A stretch of 64,000 nt of DNA from Methylomicrobium sp051061015 (GCA_051061015.1 JBPFEG010000026.1:1-64000); one strand, 5' to 3'; shown: positions 1-9,006, numbered from the stretch's first letter. Notes: a model not told the origin generated them from the letters alone. Made by a program: numbers and translations.

Positions 1-1
1 A

Positions 2-175
2 CGCCAGCTCAGAAAAAGGGGTTATCAAGGACAGATAGGCACCATTTGTTATCATCCAGAAGAGCAACAGCAATTGAGACAACTCGGCGCGGACTTTACG
101 ATTCATCCGCTGGTCGAAGCCGGAAATCAGTTGGCCCGGCACATACTGGGTGACAAGTTCGAGTTTTCGGAGTAA
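2..175 (+). CDS. C-terminal fragment, probable cation:proton antiporter with regulatory domain (5' end outside window)
   Basis: An open frame enters from the left edge and stops with TAA at 173-175, giving 57 residues. The fragment contains ICYHPEEQQQLRQLGADF and ends VEAGNQLARHILGDKFEFSE. This resembles the last strand-helix of an NAD-binding (TrkA-N/KefB-like) regulatory domain at the end of monovalent cation:proton antiporters, where a residue-pair 'address' and a position label for the subunit are followed by a short tail. The neighbouring K+ channel genes fit an ion-transport cluster. The assignment rests on a short fragment and is tentative. Confidence 0.4.
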   Translation, partial: RQLRKRGYQGQIGTICYHPEEQQQLRQLGADFTIHPLVEAGNQLARHILGDKFEFSE

Positions 176-238
176 ATAAAGGAAGCTGAAATACTTAATA
201 AACACCGAGTCCTTATCCAGTTTGATCGATGCCCGTAT

Positions 239-3001
239 TCAGGTTTGTGCTTTACTATCGTCTCGTTTGCCTGAATAACTGAATCTATTCTCGAAAAGCC
301 AGCGGATCAGGAGTTTTTCCAATTCTGCGATGATAAATACGAACATTCCTGCGCAGATAACTTTCAACCATTCATCCACGGACAAATCGGTCGAGCCGAA
401 CAGGGCCTGCATGGGTTCAGCATGGGTGTAAGCGATCTGCAAAGCCGTACAGGCCGCGATCGCGATCAGCACATAATAGTTGCCGAATAATCCTTTGAAT
501 GACAAAACGGATTTATAGATATAGCGGCTGTTGAGCAGGTAGAACATTTCCGCGCCAACCACCGTGCTGACCGCCATCGTGCGCGCGGTTTCCAGGCTGG
601 ATCCTCGATCCAGTTCCCAGAGGAACAGGCCAAGCGCGCCGGTCATGAACAGAACCGAGACCATCAGCACCCGCCAGGCGAAAAACCAGGAAAGCAAAGA
701 CTCGCGTGGATCGCGAGGCTTCCTGTTCATCACGTCGCGCTCCGGACGTTCAAAGGCGAGCGCGAGCCCCAATGTACTGGAGGTTACCATATTGATCCAG
801 AGCACCTGAGCCGGCGTCAGCGGCAGTGTCAGCTCGAAAAAGATCGCCGCCAGCACGACGAGGGCTTCACCGCCGTTGGTCGGCAGCATGAACAGGATGA
901 ATTTCTGGATATTATCGTAAATGCCTCTTCCTACGCGTACGGCGTTGCCGATTGTGGCGAAATTGTCGTCGGCCAGCACCATGTCCGCCGCTTCCTTGGC
1001 CGCCTCGGTTCCTTTCAGGCCCATCGCTACCCCGACATCGGCCCGCTTCAGGGCGGGGGCGTCATTAACGCCGTCTCCGGTCATTGCGACGATCTGACCT
1101 GCCGCCTGCAGGGCCTGCATCAGGCGCAACTTATGTTCCGGGCTGGCGCGGGCGAATACATCGACATCCAGCGCGACGCCGCGCAATTGCTCGTCATCCA
1201 ACGTTTCGAGCTCGGCGCCGGTCAAGGCCGGTTTGCCCAGGCCGATGCCGAGCCGCGCCCCGATCGCTTGCGCGGTATCGACATGGTCGCCGGTGTTCAT
1301 CTTGACCCGAATGCCGGCACCGGCGCAGGTTGCCACCGCCGTTATCGCTTCATCCCGGGGCGGATCGATGATCCCGACCAGGGCGAGCAGCGTAAAACCG
1401 TGTTCCAGATCCGCAAAGCTGACTTCTCGCCGGGAGTCCTCGACCAATTTTCCGGCAATCGCCAGCACGCGCAATCCGACGGCGGCGAATTCCTTCGCGC
1501 AGCGATGCCAATAGCCGGCATCCAGTACTGCCTCTGCCTGCCGGAGGCCGCCCTGGCGATCGCACATCTCCAGAATGCGTTCGGGAGCGCCTTTGACATA
1601 AATGAAGCCGCCGCCCTTATGGTCGTGGTGGAGGGTCGCCATCAGCCGGTGTTCCGATTCGAACGGGATGGCGTCGGTGCGCGGCCGCGTTTCGCGCTCC
1701 CAGCCGGGATCCTTGCCGACTTTGACGGCGAATGCGAGGAGGGCGCCTTCGGTCGGATCACCCGCCACTTGCCAGGACTCATCGGCATGATGATGTAGCT
1801 GCGCATCATTGCAAAGCACCGCGGCGCGGGCAATTTCGGCCAGTTCCGGGTAGTCGTCCGCCGTGACCGCCGTTTCTTTCAGATAAACGCCGCCGTCCGG
1901 CTCATACCCCACACCGCTGATATCGAAGATATGATCGGCGGTAGCGAGTCTTTGCACCGTCATTTCGTTCCGGGTCAAGGTGCCGGTCTTGTCGGAACAA
2001 ATGACCGTGACCGCACCCAGTGTTTCCACCGCCGGCAGATGCCGTATGATGGCATGGCGTTTCGCCATCCGGCGCATCCCGAGCGCGAGCGTGATGGTCA
2101 TGATTGCGGGCAAGCCTTCAGGGATGGCCGAAGCGGCCAGGGCCACCGCCATCATGAACATTTCGGTCGGCGGATGCCCATGCCACAGCACGCCGATAAC
2201 GAACGTCGCGATGGACATCAGCACAATCGCCAGCGCCAGCCAGTGCCCGAAGCCGGTAATCTGGCGCAGCAGCGGCGTCGCCATGCTCTGGACCTGTTCG
2301 AGCATCGAACTGATCTGGCCCAGTTCGGTGCGAACGCCGGTCGCGGCCACGATTCCCGTCGCCTGCCCGGAGGTGACCAGCGTGCCCGAGTAAAGCATGC
2401 AGTAACGCTCGCCAAGCGGCGCGTCACGCTGGACGGGAGCGACCGACTTTTCCACCGCTTCGGATTCTCCGGTCAATATCGCCTCATTGACACGCAAGCC
2501 CTTGCTTGCGAGCAGCCTAAGATCGGCCGGCACTTTGTCTCCGGAAGCCAGCACTACGATATCGCCCGGCACCAGGTTCTCGGCTTCAATCTCGGCTCGC
2601 TTGGCGTCGCGGAGCACGGTCGTATGCAGCGAGAGCATGCTTCGAATCGCATCCATCGCTTGTTCCGCCTTGCCTTCCTGGATAAAACCGATGATCGCGT
2701 TGACGAGAACGGCGGCCAAGAGCACGCCGGTGTCCACCCAGTCGCTCAGCATGGCGGTCGTTCCGGCGGCAACCAGCATCACATAAATCAGAACATTGTG
2801 AAACTGGAGTAGAAACCGCAGAAAGGCAGAACGTTTGCGCGGGGGAGGAAGGCGGTTGCGGCCGTACTGTTTCACCCGCATCCGCGCTTCCTGGGAAGAT
2901 AATCCGCGATGCCGAGCCGAATTCAGGCGTTCAACGACGTCGTCGGCTTCGAGTTCATGCCAGTTGATTATTGGTTTATCAAGAAGTTTTTTCTTGGGCA
3001 T
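239..3001 (-). CDS. P-type cation-transporting ATPase (P2 family)
   Basis: 920 residues, usual length for P2-type ATPases of the Ca2+/Na+/Mg2+ group. Visible in order: N-terminal cation ATPase domain (about 15-80), TGES of the actuator domain (177-180), the membrane motif SAIPEGLP (291-298), the phosphorylation motif with the catalytic Asp at DKTGTLT (337-343), KGAPER of the nucleotide-binding domain (470-475), TGDH (570-573) and TGDGVNDAP (641-649). Several hydrophobic C-terminal segments follow (about 690-905). PEGLP fits Ca2+/Na+/K+ P2 pumps rather than heavy-metal P1B pumps, and no CPC motif is present. The transported ion cannot be decided from sequence. The gene reads away from the K+ channel pair but on the same strand. 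Confidence 0.9.
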   Translation of the reverse strand: MPKKKLLDKPIINWHELEADDVVERLNSARHRGLSSQEARMRVKQYGRNRLPPPRKRSAFLRFLLQFHNVLIYVMLVAAGTTAMLSDWVDTGVLLAAVLVNAIIGFIQEGKAEQAMDAIRSMLSLHTTVLRDAKRAEIEAENLVPGDIVVLASGDKVPADLRLLASKGLRVNEAILTGESEAVEKSVAPVQRDAPLGERYCMLYSGTLVTSGQATGIVAATGVRTELGQISSMLEQVQSMATPLLRQITGFGHWLALAIVLMSIATFVIGVLWHGHPPTEMFMMAVALAASAIPEGLPAIMTITLALGMRRMAKRHAIIRHLPAVETLGAVTVICSDKTGTLTRNEMTVQRLATADHIFDISGVGYEPDGGVYLKETAVTADDYPELAEIARAAVLCNDAQLHHHADESWQVAGDPTEGALLAFAVKVGKDPGWERETRPRTDAIPFESEHRLMATLHHDHKGGGFIYVKGAPERILEMCDRQGGLRQAEAVLDAGYWHRCAKEFAAVGLRVLAIAGKLVEDSRREVSFADLEHGFTLLALVGIIDPPRDEAITAVATCAGAGIRVKMNTGDHVDTAQAIGARLGIGLGKPALTGAELETLDDEQLRGVALDVDVFARASPEHKLRLMQALQAAGQIVAMTGDGVNDAPALKRADVGVAMGLKGTEAAKEAADMVLADDNFATIGNAVRVGRGIYDNIQKFILFMLPTNGGEALVVLAAIFFELTLPLTPAQVLWINMVTSSTLGLALAFERPERDVMNRKPRDPRESLLSWFFAWRVLMVSVLFMTGALGLFLWELDRGSSLETARTMAVSTVVGAEMFYLLNSRYIYKSVLSFKGLFGNYYVLIAIAACTALQIAYTHAEPMQALFGSTDLSVDEWLKVICAGMFVFIIAELEKLLIRWLFENRFSYSGKRDDSKAQT

Positions 3002-3046
3002 GTGCGCTCCACCAGCAAGCTAATAAAAAAGTTCATCGATAATGAG

Positions 3047-3748
3047 TCACATATTCTTCCGACTCATCACTGTTTCCTTAAATTCCTTGATCTCCCTAGC
3101 CGGCCCCATCACCACCAGCACATCGCCGCGATTCAGAATATGCTCCTTGTCGCCGACCGCAAAATGCAGTTCATCGCTGATTTCCTTATCGACCACGCCG
3201 AGCAGGATCAGATTATGGCGTTCGTTTAATTTCAGCGCGCTGGTTTTGCGGTTTTCCAGCCACGAGCCTTCCGGAATTTCGATTTCGGCGATATTCAGAG
3301 CGTGCCGCCGGTGCACGCTCTGGTCGAGAATATGGGTGATTTCCGGTTTGGTCAGAATCTCATAGGTTTTGCGTCCACTGATCTCATAGGGATCGATGAT
3401 TTTGTTTGCGCCGGCGGCCGATAATTTCTCGGCAGAGTCCGGGTCATCGACGGTCGCGATGATGTTGAGTTTTTTGTCCAGCGCGTGCGCCGAGAGCGTC
3501 AAAAATACATTGTCCGCATCGGCCGCGAAAAAACAGAACAGATAGTCGATATCCACGCCGATGCCGAGCGTATGCAGGGCGCCGTCATCGCGAAAATCGA
3601 TCACTTCGGCAACAAAGCCTTCAGCCGCAATCAACTCTGCATCGTGACGGTTCTGCGCGGCATAAATGACCGTGCAGGTTTCCTTGTCGAATCGGGACAG
3701 CGCTTCCACCACCATGTGCGGATCCCCGAAGACCGCAATCTTTTTCAT
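3047..3748 (-). CDS. TrkA-N/TrkA-C (RCK) domain protein, probable K+ channel regulatory subunit
   Basis: 233 residues with no membrane segment: a Rossmann-like TrkA-N domain (about 1-125) followed by a TrkA-C domain (about 145-225, ending in the DVLVVMGP strand). It overlaps the upstream channel gene by 4 bases, so the two are translationally coupled. The glycine-rich nucleotide loop expected after the first strand reads VFGDPHMVVEAL and has lost GxGxxG, so dinucleotide binding is doubtful. The family usually controls K+ flux by binding nucleotides or ions. Here it probably assembles with, or modulates, the channel encoded just upstream. Confidence 0.8.
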   Translation of the reverse strand: MKKIAVFGDPHMVVEALSRFDKETCTVIYAAQNRHDAELIAAEGFVAEVIDFRDDGALHTLGIGVDIDYLFCFFAADADNVFLTLSAHALDKKLNIIATVDDPDSAEKLSAAGANKIIDPYEISGRKTYEILTKPEITHILDQSVHRRHALNIAEIEIPEGSWLENRKTSALKLNERHNLILLGVVDKEISDELHFAVGDKEHILNRGDVLVVMGPAREIKEFKETVMSRKNM

Positions 3749-5349
3749 CGTTTCCTGCCTAGGTTAAGCCGGCTTTTTTCGATCTGATAGCGAAAATATT
3801 CGATACCGATCTGTTTACCCAGCACCACGAGCAGATCGCCTTCCTGCATCTCGAAATGGTTTTTCGGATTGAAATAAAAATGCCGATCCTGTATTTGATA
3901 ACTTTCATTTTGTTTGAGATGCGGAGGATGGGGGCTGATCACCCCGATCAGCATCAGCTTGCTGTGAGCGAAATCGATCTCGGCGATTTTTTTACCGACG
4001 ATCGAAGAGCCCGGCTGCGCGCAAACCGTTTCGAGGACGAACTCTTTTTCTTCGTGCATGATTCCCGCGATCGCGTCGAATGCGACCGGTTGGCCGACAT
4101 ATTCGGCGGCGACCCTCCCGGCGATCTCGAAAGGCTCGATCACATGGTTCGCACCGGCCTGGTACAGTTTGCGGACATTGTCATGCCGGTAGGCGCGCGA
4201 AATGATCCGAAGGTTCGGGTTCAGCTGCCGGCTGGTCAGCGTGATATACACATTGCTGACATCATCGCCGGTCGTACAGAGGATTGCCGAGGCGTTCCGG
4301 TTGATGCCGGCCAGGGCCAGTACCTCGTTTTTGCTCGCATCGCCATGAATCGCCAGATAACCGAGGCGTCTGGCGTTTTCCACATGATGCTCGGCTTTAT
4401 CGATGATCACGAAAGGCTGCTGATGGCGGGCAAGCTGCCGCGCGATGTGCATGCCGACCCGTCCGAAACCGCAAATGATCACGATCCCTTCATGCCGGCT
4501 CAATTCCGCATACACCTGATTTTCTCTGAGGTCATTCGCCCTATCGGTAAAAGCCGAGACGATAATCGAGGTAAAGAACGACAAGATGCCGAGCCCGGTA
4601 AAAATCAGACCCATCACGACCAGGCGCCCACCCGGGGTTTCAGGGACGATGTCGCCATAGCCGACCGTCGACATGGTCACGACGGCCAGATACAAAGCGT
4701 CGAACAAGTCGTTGACGTGACCGCCGCTTTCCGGGTTCTCGAACAGAAAAATCGCGGTGCTACCGATAAAAATCAGCAATCCCAAAAATACAGCCAGGGT
4801 ATAAAGTTCGAAGCGTTTGTTCGAGAGAATCTGGGTGAACAGTTTGATGCTGTTGATATAGCGGAACAGCTTGAACAGCCGGAATATCAAAAAGACACGC
4901 AAAAAACGCAACGGCCGGTAGCTTGGCAGGATTGCCAGCAAATCGACCAGTGCCAGAGGGCTTACTACATAGGCAATTTTTTGCGCCGCGATCGCCTTAA
5001 TCACTTTCGGCAGTTTAAACGGAATGTCCAGGTATTCCGAGCGTTCGTAATGATCCAGGATGATCTGGTGGCTGTCGTTGTGGATCCAGGCGCGTAACAG
5101 ATATTCGATAATGAACAGCCCGACGATAGTGGTTTCAAAGACGATGTGCCATTGTTGCGTCTGATGGCGGACTTTATCGAGTTGTAAAAACACACTGATG
5201 ACCACCATCACGATCATGAAAACATCGAAATAGGCTTTCGGCCGGCTCTGCGGGATCACCAGCAGGCGCCGGAAAAAGTGTTTGGTGTTTTGATAACGCG
5301 TAGAGGTCTTCAGGAAATAAGCGAAATAAACCAGAAGTCGCGTCAGCAT
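3745..5349 (-). CDS. Six-transmembrane K+ channel with C-terminal RCK domain
   Basis: 534 residues. The N-terminal half is a voltage-gated-type channel with six membrane helices and an arginine-rich S4-like segment (RPLRFLRVFLIFRLFKLFR, 145-163). The pore loop carries the selectivity filter TVGYGD (228-233). The cytoplasmic half is a TrkA-N domain with an intact GFGRVG loop (294-299) followed by a TrkA-C domain that ends in a DLLVVLGKQ strand. The ATG lies directly behind a short leader motif that is also found in front of the gene at 21200-22825. It overlaps the downstream RCK gene by 4 bases. The product should be an inner-membrane K+ channel gated by cytoplasmic ligands and possibly by voltage. 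Confidence 0.9.
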   Translation of the reverse strand: MLTRLLVYFAYFLKTSTRYQNTKHFFRRLLVIPQSRPKAYFDVFMIVMVVISVFLQLDKVRHQTQQWHIVFETTIVGLFIIEYLLRAWIHNDSHQIILDHYERSEYLDIPFKLPKVIKAIAAQKIAYVVSPLALVDLLAILPSYRPLRFLRVFLIFRLFKLFRYINSIKLFTQILSNKRFELYTLAVFLGLLIFIGSTAIFLFENPESGGHVNDLFDALYLAVVTMSTVGYGDIVPETPGGRLVVMGLIFTGLGILSFFTSIIVSAFTDRANDLRENQVYAELSRHEGIVIICGFGRVGMHIARQLARHQQPFVIIDKAEHHVENARRLGYLAIHGDASKNEVLALAGINRNASAILCTTGDDVSNVYITLTSRQLNPNLRIISRAYRHDNVRKLYQAGANHVIEPFEIAGRVAAEYVGQPVAFDAIAGIMHEEKEFVLETVCAQPGSSIVGKKIAEIDFAHSKLMLIGVISPHPPHLKQNESYQIQDRHFYFNPKNHFEMQEGDLLVVLGKQIGIEYFRYQIEKSRLNLGRKR

Positions 5350-5352
5350 GTT

Positions 5353-5385
5353 GGCAATAGAAATTTGAGAGTGGCTAGGGTCAGG
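5353..5385 (-). repeat. Short leader motif shared with 22832-22862
   Basis: Read on the minus strand, the sequence directly before the K+ channel start has CCTGACCC, about 12 bases, then AATTTCTATTGCC. The same two blocks with nearly the same spacing lie directly before the start at 22825. Function unknown; it may be a dispersed repeat or a shared promoter/leader. Confidence 0.45.
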
Positions 5386-5435
5386 TCAGAGGTATGCGTA
5401 AAATGCCATCCGTGAGGCTGCCCGACATGAAAGGT

Positions 5436-5954
5436 CTACCTCAATGATGAAGCATTTCGAGCCAGCGTACGGGTTATTTTTTCAGCCAGACTTTCCACGC
5501 CTTTCAGCGTCAATTTCTTTTCGCCGCCTTTCACTTCGGAAATATAATCGCCGATCAACTGGCCCCGCTTCGCATCGACCAGATGCGCCATCAGATAGAT
5601 GAACAGGTAGCTGGGCTTATGAAGTCTGCCGACTACGATATAATCGGCCTGGGCCGTCTGCGCCAGTTCGGCGGCAAGGTCGTGATGATTGAACAGATAG
5701 CCGGGGCCGGCGGCGAGGTTTGCGATGTCGGCGCTATTGATCTGAATGATCTGATAGCCCGCTTTTGCCAGTTCCTGTTCCAGCAGTGGCTTGATGCTGG
5801 CGGTGCGGACGACTTCGGCCGGGATATTGGGTGCGGGTGTCAGATCCTTCAGTTCAAAATCAAGTACCGCGATGCGGGGGGCCGCATTGCAGTAAGCGGC
5901 GGAAAGCAGCAAAAATGCAAACAGGCTTCCGGAATACAATTTAGGGTGGCGCAT
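5436..5954 (-). CDS. Secreted DUF2380/DUF3280-type protein
   Basis: About 172 residues from the chosen ATG. This start gives a clean signal peptide (MRHPKLYSGSLFAFLLLSAAYCNAA) and has GGAG nine bases upstream, whereas the longer frame from 6002 puts a polar stretch in front. The mature part starts with PRIAVLDFELKDL, the typical opening of the DUF2380/DUF3280 family of periplasmic proteins of unknown function. It then has an alternating strand-helix pattern, including ADYIVVGRLHKPS. It overlaps the end of panE by 14 bases and is probably cotranscribed with it. Role unknown. Confidence 0.72.
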   Translation of the reverse strand: MRHPKLYSGSLFAFLLLSAAYCNAAPRIAVLDFELKDLTPAPNIPAEVVRTASIKPLLEQELAKAGYQIIQINSADIANLAAGPGYLFNHHDLAAELAQTAQADYIVVGRLHKPSYLFIYLMAHLVDAKRGQLIGDYISEVKGGEKKLTLKGVESLAEKITRTLARNASSLR

Positions 5955-6924
5955 GGTGGCAAACTCCGCTGGATGGCATAGCTGTATGCTGGCGTTTTTC
6001 ATCTCCCAGCAATTTTAACCGGAGCGAGGCATAAACTGCTTCCAGATATGGGCAGGGCACGTTCGCACGTTTGGCTGCGCGCAACGCATTGCCGAGAATC
6101 GCCTCGGTTTCCAGGGGGCGGCCCTGCTCGTAGTCGAGCAGCATGCTGGTTTTGTAGGGCGGCATCACGTAGGTTTTTTCGATATTCCGGTCGACCGCAT
6201 CCGCAGGCAAAGGATGTCCGAGGGCTTCGGCAATCCGGCAGACGTCCTGCATGATCCGGCGCACGAACGCTTCTTCGATGCCCAGAATTTCAGCCGTGCT
6301 GAGACCGCCGGACAGTACCGACAACGGATTGAACGGTGCATTCCAGACGCATTTAAGCCAGCGTTCGGTGATGATTTGATCTGTTGCCTGACATTCGATT
6401 CCGGAGGCCTGAAACAACCGGCACAACTCGCGGGTTTTGGCGTTGACCGACCCCGGCAGATTGCCCAGCGCCAAGCGGCCATAAGCCGTATGCGCGATCA
6501 GTCCCGGTTTGAGCCGGTTGCAGCAAATGAAGGCCAGCCCGCTGATCACTTCGTTGCCGGGGAACGCAGCGAGAATTTCCTGCTCGATATCGACACCGTT
6601 CTGAATAAACACGATTGCGGTTTGCGGCTTAACAACGGGGCGCAGCAGGGCGGCCCGATCGATGGACGGCACCACTTTCGTACAGAGCAGCACATAGTCC
6701 GCAGAGCCCTGATAATTCCTGGCGTCCTTGAGAACCTGCTTCGGCGCGAAATGATATTTTCCCAATTCGGCGCTTTCGATCATGAAGCCGGATTCTTTGA
6801 CCGTCTCGTAATCCGAGCGGCAGACCACCGACACTTCCGCGCCGGCTTTCGCGAGCAGCGCACCGTAAAACGCGCCGATTGCGCCGGCGCTAACAATCAG
6901 TACCTTGCTAGGTAGGGTGTTCAT
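5941..6924 (-). CDS. panE: 2-dehydropantoate 2-reductase
   Basis: 327 residues. It should reduce ketopantoate to pantoate with NADPH in the coenzyme A pathway. The N-terminal Rossmann domain begins VLIVSAGAIGAFYGALLAKAG, the ApbA/PanE signature, although the first glycine of the usual GAGAIG is serine here. The C-terminal helical domain contains ERWLKCVWNAPFNPLSVL, which carries the conserved catalytic lysine and the Asn-Pro region. It overlaps hda at its start by 17 bases and a secreted protein gene at its end, so all three look cotranscribed. A related ketopantoate-reductase-like specificity is possible. Confidence 0.85.
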   Translation of the reverse strand: MNTLPSKVLIVSAGAIGAFYGALLAKAGAEVSVVCRSDYETVKESGFMIESAELGKYHFAPKQVLKDARNYQGSADYVLLCTKVVPSIDRAALLRPVVKPQTAIVFIQNGVDIEQEILAAFPGNEVISGLAFICCNRLKPGLIAHTAYGRLALGNLPGSVNAKTRELCRLFQASGIECQATDQIITERWLKCVWNAPFNPLSVLSGGLSTAEILGIEEAFVRRIMQDVCRIAEALGHPLPADAVDRNIEKTYVMPPYKTSMLLDYEQGRPLETEAILGNALRAAKRANVPCPYLEAVYASLRLKLLGDEKRQHTAMPSSGVCHHAPP

Positions 6925-7609
6925 CGAGAATCTGTTTCAGGAAAGGGACGGTCAGTTTGCGCTGCGCGGACAACGAGGCCTGATCGAGCCGGTCGAGCAG
7001 ATGCCACAAGGAAGCCATGTCGCGATCGGCGCGGCTTAACAGGAAGCGCCCGGCCTGCGGCGAAATCTCCAGACCCATCCGTCGGGCCTTATAAACCAGC
7101 GCGGCGATTCTTCCTTCGTCATCCGGGGTATGGATTTTCAGACTGAGCCCCCAGTTCAGGCGCGTTTTCAAATCGGGCAGCTGGATAGACAATTCTTTCG
7201 GAGCGGCAGCGGATGAAATGATCAGCCTATGGCCCAGGTCCCGATGCCGGTTGAAAAAATTGAACAGGCCTTCTTCCCAATCGGGGCGGCCCGCTATCGT
7301 CTCCACATTGTCCAGGCAAACGAGTTCGAAAGCTTCCAGGTTGTTAAACAGCTGCACAGAAGTCCGGGGCGCCTGATCCAGATCGAAATAGAAGCTCGGA
7401 AGGCCGGCTTGCTGGGCCTCATGGCAGCAAGCCTGCAGCAAATGGCTCTTGCCGAGGCCGGTTTGGCCCCAGAGAAAAATGAACGCTTCTCCGCTCCCGG
7501 CAACGCACCGTTGCAGATGATTCACGGCAGCCGAATTCGCGCCCGGGAAAAAATCCTGGAACGTTTGATTAGCCCTGAATACGAACTGCAACGGCAGTTG
7601 TTTTGCCAT
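6908..7609 (-). CDS. hda: DnaA regulatory inactivator Hda
   Basis: 233 residues, the usual Hda length. The N-terminus has QLPLQF (residues 4-9), a clamp-binding motif. It is followed by a DnaA-like AAA+ module with Walker A GQTGLGKSHLLQA and Walker B-like LVCLDNVE. There is no DNA-binding domain IV, which separates it from DnaA. With the sliding clamp, Hda promotes hydrolysis of DnaA-ATP and so prevents re-initiation of replication. It follows the DUF2069 gene by 2 bases, in the arsC-wrbA-DUF2069-hda order seen in gammaproteobacteria. Confidence 0.9.
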   Translation of the reverse strand: MAKQLPLQFVFRANQTFQDFFPGANSAAVNHLQRCVAGSGEAFIFLWGQTGLGKSHLLQACCHEAQQAGLPSFYFDLDQAPRTSVQLFNNLEAFELVCLDNVETIAGRPDWEEGLFNFFNRHRDLGHRLIISSAAAPKELSIQLPDLKTRLNWGLSLKIHTPDDEGRIAALVYKARRMGLEISPQAGRFLLSRADRDMASLWHLLDRLDQASLSAQRKLTVPFLKQILDEHPT

Positions 7610-7611
7610 GA

Positions 7612-7968
7612 TCAGCTTGCTTTCCCTTTAAATCGAATCGCCAGCGCGGAACCGAAAAACAGCAACAGGCTGAACAGAATTTCGGCCGCCGCCAAGTGGC
7701 GGGCACCGGCATTGGCATACATTTCGACTGTGCCATGCACGAAGTACAGCAGGCTGAGAAAGCCGGCCCAGGCATGGCTCTTCGGGTTGAATGCCAGCAA
7801 GCCGCGCAGCAGCAGCAACAGCGGCGTTACCGTCACGATCAGAATCAGCGCCACCGGAAACCGGGTCGAGGCGGCCAATACGGTAGGCCACAGCATCATC
7901 AACGCGAACAGTCCGAAGTAGCCGCCGAGCGCCAGATAATGATAGAAAAGTGGCGTCCTGTTAATCAA
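7612..7968 (-). CDS. DUF2069 family inner membrane protein
   Basis: About 118 residues with four hydrophobic segments, beginning INRTPLFYHYLALGGYF after the start codon. The likely start is a TTG at 7968-7966 that overlaps the wrbA stop (TTGA) and has AGGA at a suitable distance. The longer frame from 8031 would run through the end of wrbA with a polar N-terminus. The family is conserved next to wrbA in gammaproteobacteria but has no known function. Confidence 0.8.
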   Translation of the reverse strand: MINRTPLFYHYLALGGYFGLFALMMLWPTVLAASTRFPVALILIVTVTPLLLLLRGLLAFNPKSHAWAGFLSLLYFVHGTVEMYANAGARHLAAAEILFSLLLFFGSALAIRFKGKAS

Positions 7969-8564
7969 ACCGGGATTCCTGTCTTGAGCGCTTTTGCGGT
8001 CGTTGCCAGACGTTTGCCCAGCGCCCGGCACAGTGTTTTTTCGGCTTCGCTCAACAGGGAGTTTCTCTCTTCCAGATGGCTCGGGCCGTAGGGCGTGCCG
8101 CCCGATGCGGTTTCGCGCAGGGCTGTTTCGGTGTAGGGCAGTCCCAAAAGGACCATGCCGTGATGCAGCAAGGGCAGCATCATCGAAAGCAATGTCGATT
8201 CCTGGCCGCCGTGCATGCTGCCGGTCGAGGTGAAAACCCCCGCTGGTTTACCGGCTAGTGCGCCCGAAAACCAGATTTCGGTCGTGCTGTCGATAAAATA
8301 TTTCAACGGCGCAGCCATGTTGCCGAAATGGGTCGGGCTGCCCAGGGCCAGGCCGTCGCAGTTTTTCAAGTCGTCCAGCGTCGCATACACTGCCCCGTGC
8401 GCCGGAATCCGCTCGGCGGTTTTTTCGCAGACCGCGGACACGTCGGGCACGGTTCTGAGGATCGCTTCGGCGCCATCGATTGCATCGACGCCGCGCGCGA
8501 TCTGCATGGCCATGTCGGCGGTCGCCCCGTGCCGGGAGAAATAAAGCACCAGTATCTTGATCAT
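7965..8564 (-). CDS. wrbA: NAD(P)H:quinone oxidoreductase, WrbA type
   Basis: 199 residues with a flavodoxin-like fold. The FMN phosphate loop is at the N-terminus (LVLYFSRHGATADMA). The WrbA-type segment GSPTHFGNMAAPLKYF follows, and then FTSTGSMHGGQESTLLSMMLPLLHHG. It should reduce quinones with two electrons in the cytoplasm, limiting oxidative damage. It lies 2 bases downstream of arsC and is coupled to the DUF2069 gene by a stop/start overlap. Confidence 0.9.
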   Translation of the reverse strand: MIKILVLYFSRHGATADMAMQIARGVDAIDGAEAILRTVPDVSAVCEKTAERIPAHGAVYATLDDLKNCDGLALGSPTHFGNMAAPLKYFIDSTTEIWFSGALAGKPAGVFTSTGSMHGGQESTLLSMMLPLLHHGMVLLGLPYTETALRETASGGTPYGPSHLEERNSLLSEAEKTLCRALGKRLATTAKALKTGIPV

Positions 8565-8566
8565 CG

Positions 8567-8914
8567 TTACAGAATCGCGAGCACGTTTTCCGGCGGCCGC
8601 CCGATCGCGGCCTTATCGCCGACCACTACGATCGGGCGTTCGATCAGGATTGGATGCTCGACCATCGCGCGGATCAGCGTCTGCCGGTCCAGCGACTTGT
8701 CGAACAGGTCGTTTTCATCGTACGGTTTCTCTTTTGTGCGCATCAGATCGCGCGGTTCGATGCCGAGTTTCTGCAGAATCGCGTCGAGTTCTTCCGCACT
8801 CGGCGGGGTTTTCAGATATTCGATAATTTCCGGTTCGATACCCTTGTCGCGCAACAACTGCAGCGTTTCCCGGGACTTGCTGCAACGCGGATTATGATAA
8901 ATCTTGACCTTCAT
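8567..8914 (-). CDS. arsC: Arsenate reductase (glutaredoxin type)
   Basis: 115 residues. The N-terminus VKIYHNPRCSKSRETLQLL carries the catalytic cysteine of the ArsC/Spx thioredoxin-like family. The C-terminal region HPILIERPIVV carries the conserved arginine of arsenate reductases. It should reduce arsenate to arsenite with glutathione and glutaredoxin. No arsenite pump or ArsR lies nearby, so this may be the housekeeping copy that heads the arsC-wrbA-hda operon. It is divergent from ubiA. Confidence 0.87.
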   Translation of the reverse strand: MKVKIYHNPRCSKSRETLQLLRDKGIEPEIIEYLKTPPSAEELDAILQKLGIEPRDLMRTKEKPYDENDLFDKSLDRQTLIRAMVEHPILIERPIVVVGDKAAIGRPPENVLAIL

Positions 8915-8958
8915 AACGGCTGCCTCTGGCGCTTCGGCGCTCTATCAATTAAAGAAGT

Positions 8959-8964
8959 TATAAT
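8959..8964 (+). promoter_or_regulatory. Candidate -10 box of ubiA promoter
   Basis: A perfect TATAAT lies in the AT-rich gap between the divergent arsC and ubiA genes, about 43 bases before the ubiA start. No strong -35 hexamer is visible at the usual distance. Confidence 0.4.
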
Positions 8965-9006
8965 AACATCTCTCGTAAAATCTCACGCTTTGAAAAAGGG
9001 GCTCTC

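Noticed and set aside
3856..5097. 413-codon plus-strand open frame
   Set aside because: It lies antisense to the K+ channel gene, whose pore, S4-like and RCK motifs are intact. The plus-strand product shows no domain pattern.
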